This document shows positions 30,924 through 38,236 of a stretch of DNA of 43,604 nt, piece by piece. The position numbers and the translations under genes are program-made. The DNA lies in IMG/VR virus record IMGVR_UViG_3300023237_000592, positions 1-43,604 of that record; one strand, 5' to 3'. Every line of letters begins with the position of its first letter. Position 1 is the stretch's first letter. The DNA is from a virus. The notes under the pieces are model-generated. The model did no database searches. It was not told the origin of the DNA and worked only from the letters and a program-made list of their open reading frames with translations.

Positions 30924-31246
30924 ATCATCGTAAATAACGATGGCTGGCTTCTTTCAATTTCTTTTTCGATAGTTTTAATGTATTCTGGATAGTGTTCTTT
31001 GTAATACGCATATAGTTCGTCCCAAGTTGCTCCTTGCCTAAGACCACAGCGTTCTACTTTCTGCGTAGACATATTAAGAATCACGCTCTGCGTTGACATA
31101 TCACGTTTCTTTAAACCACGGCTTACTGCTATGACTTCGTCAAACTGCCAGTTGTCTGGATTATTACCAAAGCCTTTCTGTGCAGTGTTTGTACCTGGTT
31201 TAGGTTTCTGTATGTATTGACACAGTAGATATATATCTTTAGCCAT
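30920..31246 (-). CDS. Hypothetical protein after gp44
   Basis: 108 residues beginning MAKDIYLLCQYIQKPKPG, with a basic middle (AVSRGLKKRDMSTQSVILNM) and helical acidic end (ELYAYYKEHYPEYIKTIEKE). It follows the clamp-loader gene by an 8-base overlap. In T4 the gene after 44 is 62, but this protein is shorter than gp62 (187) and has no evident similarity, so I do not call it gp62. It may be a conserved protein of marine T4-like phages. Confidence 0.6.
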   Translation of the reverse strand: MAKDIYLLCQYIQKPKPGTNTAQKGFGNNPDNWQFDEVIAVSRGLKKRDMSTQSVILNMSTQKVERCGLRQGATWDELYAYYKEHYPEYIKTIEKEIERSQPSLFTMI

Positions 31247-32162
31247 TTAATCTGCATAACTCTGTAAATGTTGCTGATAAGTTTATTTCAGGATCAGCAC
31301 AACTAATATGTTGTACAAGACCACGCCTAATAGTTATAATTGCTTCATCTTGTGCTTCATCAGTCTCTCCCCACAATGTGATGTTGTCGTACATCCATCT
31401 AAAAACACCTTCCATCTCATCTGGGCGCACACTGTCAACGAGTTTTTGTCTTGCCTGTTTAAGTTCACCTGCCTTAAACAACTTAACAACGTCTAACTTA
31501 AACTCACCACCACCTTGTTGACTTGCTTGTGTTTCTACAAGTATGCCAGAACTGCTATTCATCTGTGTCATGTTTAAACACTTACGCAAGTCTGGGTATG
31601 TTGCTTTAACATAGTTGTCTAACACATCAAGTTCAAACTCAATGCCTTCCTCAATCATCACCTTAGCAATACGAGCAGTAAACTCTATTTGGTCAGTCTT
31701 AGCAATGTGAAAGCCTTGACATCTAGAATGTATTGCAGGAATAATCTTATGTGGATAGTTACAGGTTAGTATAAATCTTGCTGTCTGATGATTGGCTTCC
31801 ATAACTCCACGCATACATGCTTGTGCTTCTGGAGTTAAGTAGTCTGCCTCATCTAAGAGGATAATTTTAAACTCACCGAAAGGCATAGTGCTTGAGAAGT
31901 TTACAATCTTGTCTCTTACAAGATCAATGCCACGTTCACGACTAGCATTAATTTCTAAGACGTCCATGTCATCAACTTCTAGTTCATGCATTAACATCTT
32001 AGCAAGGGTTGTTTTACCAGTACCCGGGCTACCACTTAGTAGTAAGTGTGGGATACTCTTTTCTTTAACCCAGGATTCTACTTGTTGGCGTTGTGTGTTG
32101 TCTGTAAAAACATAGTCAGCAACAGTCTTGGGTCTATATAGTTCAGTCCATAATTGGTTCAT
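31239..32162 (-). CDS. 44: Clamp-loader ATPase (gp44-like)
   Basis: 307 residues, near T4 gp44 (319). ELYRPKTVADYVF is the usual clamp-loader beginning. Walker A is SGSPGTGKTTLAKML, Walker B IILLDEADYLTP, sensor 1 ARFILTCNYP, and the SRC arginine finger is IHSRCQGF. With a gp62-type partner it opens the gp45 ring onto primed DNA. The ATG has no Shine-Dalgarno and lies seven bases after a TATAAT box with TAGACA at 17-base spacing, so the mRNA appears leaderless from its own promoter. Confidence 0.95.
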   Translation of the reverse strand: MNQLWTELYRPKTVADYVFTDNTQRQQVESWVKEKSIPHLLLSGSPGTGKTTLAKMLMHELEVDDMDVLEINASRERGIDLVRDKIVNFSSTMPFGEFKIILLDEADYLTPEAQACMRGVMEANHQTARFILTCNYPHKIIPAIHSRCQGFHIAKTDQIEFTARIAKVMIEEGIEFELDVLDNYVKATYPDLRKCLNMTQMNSSSGILVETQASQQGGGEFKLDVVKLFKAGELKQARQKLVDSVRPDEMEGVFRWMYDNITLWGETDEAQDEAIITIRRGLVQHISCADPEINLSATFTELCRLNG

Positions 32163-32169
32163 ATAGAGT

Positions 32170-32198
32170 ATTATACAGTAGTTATTGAAAAATGTCTA
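32170..32198 (-). promoter_or_regulatory. Promoter abutting the gp44 start codon
   Basis: Minus strand TAGACA (32198-32193), 17-base spacer, TATAAT (32175-32170), then ACTCTAT and ATG. The expected +1 falls on or next to the A of the start codon. The -35 overlaps the TAG stop of the co-chaperonin gene. Confidence 0.75.
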
Positions 32199-32615
32199 GT
32201 CTGCAAGTTCTCTGGTTTTACGTTCGGCATGCACAGAATCTGCAATTGTTTCTGCATTGGGCTCATCGTCACTTACCATTAAGATAGCGTCTGGATCAGC
32301 TCTGCGTATAGTAAGTTCTTCGCCATCTTGGGTAATGTTAATTCCACGACTCCAACGTCCGTGTTCTAACAGTACCCACTGTCCCACAGTAACATCTGTT
32401 TGCTCAGGACCAACAGCATATACTTGTGCCCAACGTGGACGTATACCATCTGTCTTGCCGTCGTCAGCCAACAACACGATACCGCTGTCCAGTGTACGTC
32501 CTGCAAAGTTCATGTCACGCACAACTACATTGTTGTGTAGTGGTTTAATTGTTTTGCCTTCAAAGTCAAGGCGAAATTGATATCCTATATTTTTTCCGTA
32601 TGGATTCTCTTGCAT
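32196..32615 (-). CDS. 31: GroES/gp31-like co-chaperonin
   Basis: 139 residues. After a 22-residue extension the GroES fold follows: IKPLHNNVVVRDM, then DSGIVLLADDGKTDG (mobile-loop place with SGIVLL), RPRWAQVYAVGPEQTDVTVG, WVLLEHGRWSRG and ADPDAILMVSDD. In T4, gp31 replaces GroES to fold capsid protein gp23. The mobile loop hydrophobic tripeptide IVL is kept, so binding to host GroEL is expected. The ribosome site is AAAGG eight bases upstream. The stop is TAG, which shows amber is a normal stop here. Confidence 0.85.
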   Translation of the reverse strand: MQENPYGKNIGYQFRLDFEGKTIKPLHNNVVVRDMNFAGRTLDSGIVLLADDGKTDGIRPRWAQVYAVGPEQTDVTVGQWVLLEHGRWSRGINITQDGEELTIRRADPDAILMVSDDEPNAETIADSVHAERKTRELAD

Positions 32616-32627
32616 ATTATACCCTTT

Positions 32628-33053
32628 CTAAATTCTTTTAACGCCGGTTGATAGACTATTAAGTTTAATTTCAGGCTCTGATACTTCTACTTTTCTAGCA
32701 AGTGCCGCTGCCAAACCACCACGCATTGTTTTAGATTCTTCGGTTGGTGTTGCAACTTCTTCAACTTTTGGTTTGGGCTCTGCGCTAACACCCGGCGCTG
32801 GCTCAGCCATTGCGGCTTCACTATGCATTGCGTCGGTGTATACACGGTCATCTTGTGGCACCATAGTATGAACTTTATAAGTTGCATCTATTACTTCTTT
32901 TCTGGTCTTTACAATACTACCACCAAATCCCAACTCGTCGCCCCGAGCATTTACTTTCATATTACCAACAGCAATGGTATCTTCGTTGGCGAGTCGCAGA
33001 CGTTCCATATCAATAGTCGCACCTCTTGCTGTTCTATGTATTTTTCTAGCCAT
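32628..33053 (-). CDS. Conserved phage hypothetical protein
   Basis: 141 residues beginning MARKIHRTARGATIDMERLR, then LANEDTIAVGNMKVNARGDE. The start is rich in basic residues and resembles a widely conserved marine T4-like phage protein found near gene 44. The C-terminal half is a disordered Pro/Glu linker (PAPGVSAEPKPKVEEVATPT) followed by a short helix and SLSTGVKRI. AAGGAG provides the ribosome site. A role in virion or replication cannot be decided. Confidence 0.65.
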   Translation of the reverse strand: MARKIHRTARGATIDMERLRLANEDTIAVGNMKVNARGDELGFGGSIVKTRKEVIDATYKVHTMVPQDDRVYTDAMHSEAAMAEPAPGVSAEPKPKVEEVATPTEESKTMRGGLAAALARKVEVSEPEIKLNSLSTGVKRI

Positions 33054-33081
33054 AATTGAAAACTCCTTTATATACGTATAT

Positions 33082-33109
33082 ATTATATTTACCGCAAAAA
33101 TTCTGTGTA
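33082..33109 (-). promoter_or_regulatory. Candidate early promoter
   Basis: Minus strand TACACA (33109-33104), 16-base spacer, TATAAT (33087-33082). The -10 is perfect and the -35 matches four of six. It would drive the 141-residue gene with AAGGAG in the leader. Confidence 0.5.
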
Positions 33110-33616
33110 ATCTAAATTATGTTTAACGCTGTCTACTTTGTGTATGCCTATCAGATACAGTATATAACTAGCCACACTTGATCCACGACCTACTCCCCAT
33201 ACCACATTGTTTTCTCTCATTACGTCAACTAGATATATGAGATAGCGTAGCATAGGTATCATGTTTAAATCTGCAAATGCTTGATATTCCGTTATAACTC
33301 TATCTATAATGCTTTGTGGTTTGTCAGTTAACTGTTTACTGAGGTAATCCATGACGTCTATTTGTTCATACTCTTTGGGAATAAAGTACTCTGCTTGGTG
33401 TGCTAGATCAAATTGCTCTTGTGTGAGCCATTTAGTTGTGTCTAATCTAGGCTGTTTAAGCTCTGGAATCTTTAAATGTAATTGCTTAACAGCATTATTG
33501 TATTCGTCTGGATCATTAATTTCGTAATCTGTAACATCCATGTCAGGATCACGGTAAAGCATAGTGACTAGATCATCTGATTCTAAAAATGTCTGTCCAA
33601 ACTGGTTACTTACCAC
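33089..33616 (-). CDS. DNA polymerase III alpha-like fragment
   Basis: 175 residues. The last 45 residues (VVWGVGRGSSVASYILYLIG, then KVDSVKHNLDYTEFLR) correspond to the start of the palm of bacterial C-family polymerase (GxGRGS..GSLVAYxLxITxxDP....FERFL). The protein ends exactly before the catalytic aspartates would occur, so it cannot polymerise DNA. The preceding helices (YLSKQLTDKPQSIIDRVITE, NMIPMLRYLIYLVDVMRENN) match the region ahead of GRGS. Similar truncated forms appear in marine T4-like phages. It may bind the host replisome or DNA. It overlaps the upstream gene by 11 bases. Confidence 0.65.
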   Translation of the reverse strand: MVSNQFGQTFLESDDLVTMLYRDPDMDVTDYEINDPDEYNNAVKQLHLKIPELKQPRLDTTKWLTQEQFDLAHQAEYFIPKEYEQIDVMDYLSKQLTDKPQSIIDRVITEYQAFADLNMIPMLRYLIYLVDVMRENNVVWGVGRGSSVASYILYLIGIHKVDSVKHNLDYTEFLR

Positions 33617-34232
33617 GTTTTCCGCCCTTAACTACTTTGCCGGTAAACTTTCTAAAATCTATTATCTCTGCTTCTTCCTCTTGTGGTTCTTTCCATCCTA
33701 GATATAAGTCGTCCCAGACTGGAAATTCTAACATCTCATTCTCTTTGTAGTCACCTACGTAGATATCTGATCTCATGTACCAGGGAATACCGTCTTTTGC
33801 CTTGATCCATGGTGCTTTACTGTAAGCACTGTAATCATGTTCACAATCAGCATAGAACTCTATGTCTCTTCCTTGCCAACTACTTAGACTTATCTGATCG
33901 ATGTTCGCTTTGTCTTCAAGAATAGCCTGACCTTTAAGAAACAGATAGTCTACCATTATACTATCGTAAGGTTCTGCGTAAAACTGACTATACAAGTTAT
34001 TAACACTTCCTTTTAGTTTTTTAAGTAAAGGGTTATTGTACTTTATAAAAATTGTAGACTCAAATATACTCTCAGTTAAAAACTTAACTCGATCGTATGC
34101 TATTTTTTGTTCGTGTTGATCTGCTGACACCAATGAGATTGCATAACTTATGTCGTACTTATTTGACAGTATACGATCATTGATTACAGCAGTTGCAGTG
34201 AACTGCTTTGATATTCTTATGCTTGCTTCCAT
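33606..34232 (-). CDS. Hypothetical protein
   Basis: 208 residues, mixed alpha/beta with many aromatic residues (GIPWYMRSDIYVGDYKENEM, EFPVWDDLYLGWKEPQEEEA) and a basic end GKVVKGGKRGK. No family recognised. It precedes the Pol III alpha-like gene and overlaps it by 11 bases, so they may act together. No good ribosome site is found at the ATG. Confidence 0.55.
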   Translation of the reverse strand: MEASIRISKQFTATAVINDRILSNKYDISYAISLVSADQHEQKIAYDRVKFLTESIFESTIFIKYNNPLLKKLKGSVNNLYSQFYAEPYDSIMVDYLFLKGQAILEDKANIDQISLSSWQGRDIEFYADCEHDYSAYSKAPWIKAKDGIPWYMRSDIYVGDYKENEMLEFPVWDDLYLGWKEPQEEEAEIIDFRKFTGKVVKGGKRGK

Positions 34233-34236
34233 AAAA

Positions 34237-34482
34237 TTACTTTATATCGATAATATTTTTGAAATCTTTACCGTTCTTATCCATTAATTTCTCAAGTTCT
34301 TTGCGCTGTCTGAACATAACTTCGTCTTGAAGTTGTGCGTTAACCAGTTGCATTTGCTGTATGAGACCGGAATTTGCGCCTACTCTATACACTGAAGATA
34401 ATTTTCGAGAAATATCCTGTGCCCGATCATTAAGTTCCTGATCATTAAGTTCTGATAAGTCGTTTAGTAAAGGATGAAACAT
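34237..34482 (-). CDS. Small coiled-coil protein
   Basis: 81 residues, predicted two-helix coiled coil (DLSELNDQELNDRAQDISRK, MQLVNAQLQDEVMFRQRKEL). The ATG has no ribosome site; a perfect TATAAATA ends five bases before it. Function is unknown. Similar small helical genes lie beside MazG in marine T4-like phages, but I cannot name it. Confidence 0.6.
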   Translation of the reverse strand: MFHPLLNDLSELNDQELNDRAQDISRKLSSVYRVGANSGLIQQMQLVNAQLQDEVMFRQRKELEKLMDKNGKDFKNIIDIK

Positions 34483-34487
34483 ATTGT

Positions 34488-34495
34488 TATTTATA
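34488..34495 (-). promoter_or_regulatory. T4-type late box TATAAATA abutting a start codon
   Basis: Exact late consensus on the minus strand, five bases before ATG 34482-34480, overlapping the TAA of mazG. By T4 spacing the +1 is the A of the start codon. It may serve the 81-residue gene and those after it. Confidence 0.5.
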
Positions 34496-34895
34496 AGTCG
34501 CCTTCATGCCTGTTTTCACTATAGTGTGCATCAAACTTGCCACCTGGATAACGTGACTCCAACTTCTTAATGTTTTCTTCTATTACGTCGTTTGGATCTA
34601 GGTTAAGTGCTCTACAAGCATTTATCCAGTACCACGCAACATCACCAAGTTCACGTTTCATATGGAATATAGCATCTTCGTCACACGGTTTGCCTTGGAA
34701 TATAATCTTTTTAGGTATCTCTGCAAACTCACCTGACTCTGCGGCCAATCCAAGAGCGGCTGTAAGTAACAGTGCTGGATTAATGTCTGTGTGTATGTTG
34801 AGACTAGCGAGGGTTTCTACCAGTCTTCCTGTAATATTGGATTGTTCGCTTGTTACTTCTGCAACAAAATCCTTGTACTTGTTTAAGTCTATCAT
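34491..34895 (-). CDS. mazG: MazG-like nucleotide pyrophosphohydrolase
   Basis: 134 residues. ALLLTAALGLAAESGEFAEI contains the ESxE half and ELGDVAWYWINACRAL the ExxD half of the magnesium site of the all-alpha NTP-PPase fold. ENIKKLESRYPGGKFD is the usual tail. Phage MazG hydrolyses nucleoside triphosphates or related alarmones. AAGGAG stands five bases before the ATG, and a strong early promoter lies directly upstream, making this the head of the early operon that runs to gp44 and beyond. Confidence 0.88.
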   Translation of the reverse strand: MIDLNKYKDFVAEVTSEQSNITGRLVETLASLNIHTDINPALLLTAALGLAAESGEFAEIPKKIIFQGKPCDEDAIFHMKRELGDVAWYWINACRALNLDPNDVIEENIKKLESRYPGGKFDAHYSENRHEGDL

Positions 34896-34913
34896 GTGCT
34901 CTCCTTGTATGTT

Positions 34914-34942
34914 ATTATAACTAAAGCCGATGATAAAGTCAA
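34914..34942 (-). promoter_or_regulatory. Strong early promoter before mazG
   Basis: Minus strand TTGACT (34942-34937), 17-base spacer, TATAAT (34919-34914): eleven of twelve consensus positions. AAGGAG and the mazG ATG follow. The -35 touches the T run of the terminator at 34941-34965. Confidence 0.88.
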
Positions 34943-34965
34943 AGAAAAAGGCTAGTTTACTAGCC
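34941..34965 (-). terminator. Rho-independent terminator of the late tail operon
   Basis: Minus strand GGCTAG-TAAA-CTAGCC forms a perfect 6-bp hairpin with a four-base loop (34965-34950), followed by TTTTTCTTT. It lies 27 bases beyond the stop of the virion gene ending at 34992. Confidence 0.85.
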
Positions 34966-34991
34966 CGTTTCCCCGTTTATTTTAACTTAGG

Positions 34992-35738
34992 TTAGTATGC
35001 GCTAACTCCCGCCCTCTTCCAAATTACTGTGGAGCCATCGTAAATGCCTGTACATACATACACATAGGAAGCATCAATAGCGAGCAACCCTGCCACGTCG
35101 CCTGCCTGTCCAATGTTTGCTGGCGTTACGGTGTTTAATCTAAGTCTGTTTGCATGTATTCTTGTTAAATTTCGTGTAATATCGTTTACTGCAATTGCTG
35201 AGCCATTGTCTTCTGTGGTAAATTCAAAAATATAGGTGCCTACTTCATCAAAAGTAATAACTCTTGAGCTAATACCTGCGATGTTTTCGTGTCCGATACT
35301 TACTGCTGTGGGTAATGTTACTGTGTGGCCCACGTTGCTAATTGTAACCTCTACTTTGATTCGTCCCAACTGTCCTGCTGGGGGGAAATTACTAAACGCA
35401 AACGTTAATGAACCCGTTGCTGTTACAGTTTGGTAATGTCCCTCAGTATGGCTGAAAGTCATTGTGCCTGAGGTTGAGCCTTTGTCAAGCCTTGCTTCTG
35501 AAAAGTCTTGTATCTTAGCCGCTTTAATAAGCGCATCGTTCATGTCATTGTCAAGTGAACCACCCGACAATGCGGACTTAAGAATAACTTTACTTTGCAA
35601 GTCTTCAAGTTCTGTCTTAGCATACGTAAAGTTATTTTTAGAATTTGTGAAATTGTCTCTAAAACCTTGACTGTCATTGTCTTGTCCAGCTACTGGATAC
35701 AAGCCGTCAATGGTATTTGGATTAATATTACTGGCCAT
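34992..35738 (-). CDS. Virion (tail-fibre-like) protein
   Basis: 248 residues. The N-terminus ASNINPNTIDGLYPVAGQDN followed by SQGFRDNFTNSKNNFTYAKT recalls attachment regions of marine myovirus fibre genes. A beta-rich middle (TMTFSHTEGHYQTVTATGSL, IKVEVTISNVGHTVTLPTAV) and a C-terminal module with YVYVCTGIYDGSTVIWKRAG follow. The last module is shared with the proteins at 40262 and 38237. AAGGA seven bases upstream gives the start. It closes the late operon just before the terminator. Confidence 0.75.
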   Translation of the reverse strand: MASNINPNTIDGLYPVAGQDNDSQGFRDNFTNSKNNFTYAKTELEDLQSKVILKSALSGGSLDNDMNDALIKAAKIQDFSEARLDKGSTSGTMTFSHTEGHYQTVTATGSLTFAFSNFPPAGQLGRIKVEVTISNVGHTVTLPTAVSIGHENIAGISSRVITFDEVGTYIFEFTTEDNGSAIAVNDITRNLTRIHANRLRLNTVTPANIGQAGDVAGLLAIDASYVYVCTGIYDGSTVIWKRAGVSAY

Positions 35739-35748
35739 TTATAGTTCC

Positions 35749-38184
35749 TTAATCTGTCTGATACTGTATTAGTTCGTAGTCTACGTTTGGTTCTCGTCCG
35801 AATATGCCTCTTCTCGGAAATACCAAGTATTTATCGTTCTGATCGGGCTCTTCGTATACATCTTTATATTTAACAAACTTAGTGCCTGCACCGTCAAAAG
35901 TTGTCTCTGCTCCGTATTTAACCCCATCCTCATCAAATGATGTTTCTCCAGCAGAAGTAAACACGCCCAGAGATTTATCGTAATTCTTGCTCAAGTTAAG
36001 ATCATGAACGTATCTGTCTGTTTCCCATTTTATGTCTTTAAAATCAAAATTATTATTGGCAATGTGTCTAGTTAACAGGAATGCTATTTGTTCCGCATTG
36101 CCTGATGTAACATATGCTAGTATAGCATAGTGCTTGTAGTTTAGAGTCTGATCATTTTTTTGTTTACTTGTTTGCCAGTCTGGTAATGTGCCAACGTTAG
36201 ATTGGCCAACACCAGTAACCATTGCTTGTTGCATGTTTAATATACTATTTGGGTACACCAGGTACTCATTAGTTGCACTTGCTTGCCAGTGCCCTGACGA
36301 CACATCTATGTAACCTTTGTCTACACTAAGTGTATTATCTATTTTGTTAGAAAGATTTAATGAACTACTCGTGCTTTTTCCCAGGGTATTTTCCTGATCG
36401 TCTGTTATTTCCACATAGACAACTTCGTATCTGGTAGTTCCATCAGTGTTTAGTGCTCTGGCGGACCCTATACCTCCAAACTTTAATTTCTTGTTGTAGT
36501 GGTTTTTACTCATTCCTGCTACGTATTGATTTACTGACTTGGGCTCTAACCCGGTAGCAACCATAAATCTTAAATCTGTCTGCTTACCAAAATACGGATC
36601 TGACGATCTATAAATCTTAGTTGCAGGGAAAATATTAGCATTGTTTAATAATGATGTAAAACTTGACCTATCAGTATTCTTAGTTCTGCTTACAAAGTAT
36701 AAATCTTCATACGGTTTGGTATTAGCAACGGTAATAGTAATAGTAAAGTCTCTGGTTACAGTAATTTCCCCTTCTAAGTCATATGCCTCTATAGTACTTG
36801 TAAAGGTAGTATCGAACGATAACGTATCTGTGTCAAAAGAAATATCACCACTATCTAGTTGGAAAACATTAAAACTACATCGACCTACAATAAGCCCGTT
36901 GTCTAATAATTTAAGACCTTGAGGTAGTCTATTTAACTCGCCTCTTTTTAATCTGTAGTATAACGTTCTATCCAATGGATTAGTCGCTTCCACGTATAAT
37001 TCACTTACTGCACCATTTTCTATTGATCCCAGTGCCGCAGGAGTTGCCCATGTAACTAATCTTAGCAAATCAGTAACTAGTGTTAAGGTAACGATTTCAA
37101 CGTCGCTCTGGTAATCGTTAAACTCTGCCTTTTCTACCTGAATACCAAATGTAAATTCTTGTTGCGTAAGTGCCTGGATAGGTATGTATCCATGTAGCCA
37201 ACCGGTGTCGGCATTTAGGGTTAGTCCAGGGGGAGCAATAAAGTCTCCGCCAGAATATCTCTGAGAATCAAAGCCACCGTCGTCATATAGGGAGCCTGAA
37301 CCCAAGGATAACGCATATGTTATGCGGTCACCATCAAAATCAAAGCCATCAAATTTATATGCAAAGTAATTATCATGCAATATCGTACCCAGTGTGGTCG
37401 GCGCATACCGTAATACTGGCAGTCGTTTGTTGTCAGTGTCTGTTGTAAGTAAGTCTTGGTGATCTGCTGTAAAATCTTCTGCGTCAGCAGTCAATGTATC
37501 TTTACTTAATACTTCAATAGTATAAGTGGCTACGTCAAAGTCCTTGCCGTCTGTTGCACTAATTTCAAAACTATATGTTTTATTAACACTGGGACTTGAA
37601 TTATCCCAGGGAAATTCGTCCCACTCTTGGAAATCAAATCCAGGATTAGGATTAGCAATAAGTGCTTGTGGTGTTGTATAACCAGATATTAATCCTGTTG
37701 TACTAACTGTTAGTCCTGGCGGAAGTTCACCAGTAGAAAATGACCACGTAATTATGTCATCAATATCTAAGTCAACAGCAAGTAGTTGGAAACTAAAGAA
37801 AGTGCCGTCATATACAATACCCAGGCGTTGCGATAAAGTAGTAATATTAGGCGGGTTTTGACCTGTAACGGTTAACTGAAAAGTTCTGTCTGCAATATGA
37901 CCGCTTGGAGTGGATACTCTAACCGCAAATCTGCTGGTCTCGTTCTGTCCAACATCTAACGGAACACCTCTTAAGAATACTTTATTTTTTGTAGGAGTAC
38001 CTTCAATAAACCCATCGTCTTTAAGACTGAGGCCACGTGGCAACGCTCCTGCTGTAATAGTGTACGTTAACGAGGGACTAATAGGCTGATCCGAGTCATT
38101 GACATCAAAACGTAGATTGTAAAATTGACGTTCTGCAATGATACCCAAATCACCTTCAGGTGTTTGCCAAACTGGTTTTGCCAC
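35749..38184 (-). CDS. Large virion protein with Ig/cadherin-like repeats
   Basis: 811 residues from a GTG start with AAGGAG eight bases upstream. Repeated putative-Ig (He_PIG) units carry the pattern LPxGLxL...GxIxGxPT: TITAGALPRGLSLKDDGF, STGELPPGLTVSTTGLISGY and NRLPQGLKLLDNGLIVGR. Linkers such as YTIEVLS and FTITITVA separate them. The C-terminal 250 residues are mixed, with an LVFPRRGIFGREPNVDYEL end. This is an adhesion-type fibre or tail spike component exposed on the virion. An exact late promoter stands 21 bases upstream. Confidence 0.78.
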   Translation of the reverse strand: MAKPVWQTPEGDLGIIAERQFYNLRFDVNDSDQPISPSLTYTITAGALPRGLSLKDDGFIEGTPTKNKVFLRGVPLDVGQNETSRFAVRVSTPSGHIADRTFQLTVTGQNPPNITTLSQRLGIVYDGTFFSFQLLAVDLDIDDIITWSFSTGELPPGLTVSTTGLISGYTTPQALIANPNPGFDFQEWDEFPWDNSSPSVNKTYSFEISATDGKDFDVATYTIEVLSKDTLTADAEDFTADHQDLLTTDTDNKRLPVLRYAPTTLGTILHDNYFAYKFDGFDFDGDRITYALSLGSGSLYDDGGFDSQRYSGGDFIAPPGLTLNADTGWLHGYIPIQALTQQEFTFGIQVEKAEFNDYQSDVEIVTLTLVTDLLRLVTWATPAALGSIENGAVSELYVEATNPLDRTLYYRLKRGELNRLPQGLKLLDNGLIVGRCSFNVFQLDSGDISFDTDTLSFDTTFTSTIEAYDLEGEITVTRDFTITITVANTKPYEDLYFVSRTKNTDRSSFTSLLNNANIFPATKIYRSSDPYFGKQTDLRFMVATGLEPKSVNQYVAGMSKNHYNKKLKFGGIGSARALNTDGTTRYEVVYVEITDDQENTLGKSTSSSLNLSNKIDNTLSVDKGYIDVSSGHWQASATNEYLVYPNSILNMQQAMVTGVGQSNVGTLPDWQTSKQKNDQTLNYKHYAILAYVTSGNAEQIAFLLTRHIANNNFDFKDIKWETDRYVHDLNLSKNYDKSLGVFTSAGETSFDEDGVKYGAETTFDGAGTKFVKYKDVYEEPDQNDKYLVFPRRGIFGREPNVDYELIQYQTD

Positions 38185-38204
38185 TATAAAAACTCCTTAT
38201 AGTG

Positions 38205-38212
38205 TATTTATA
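38205..38212 (-). promoter_or_regulatory. T4-type late promoter TATAAATA
   Basis: Exact consensus on the minus strand. Downstream is CACTATAAGGAG and then the GTG of the 811-residue virion gene, giving a short leader of about 15 bases. Confidence 0.8.
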
Positions 38213-38236
38213 CTTACGGTGCTGGTGCAGTATGGG

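Noticed and set aside
30920-31246. gp62 clamp-loader subunit after gp44
   Set aside because: Position fits, but length (108 versus 187) and sequence pattern do not.
32616-32640. TATAAT immediately before the co-chaperonin ATG as another leaderless promoter
   Set aside because: The -10 touches the ATG, so +1 would be inside the gene, no -35 exists, and AAAGG gives a normal ribosome site.
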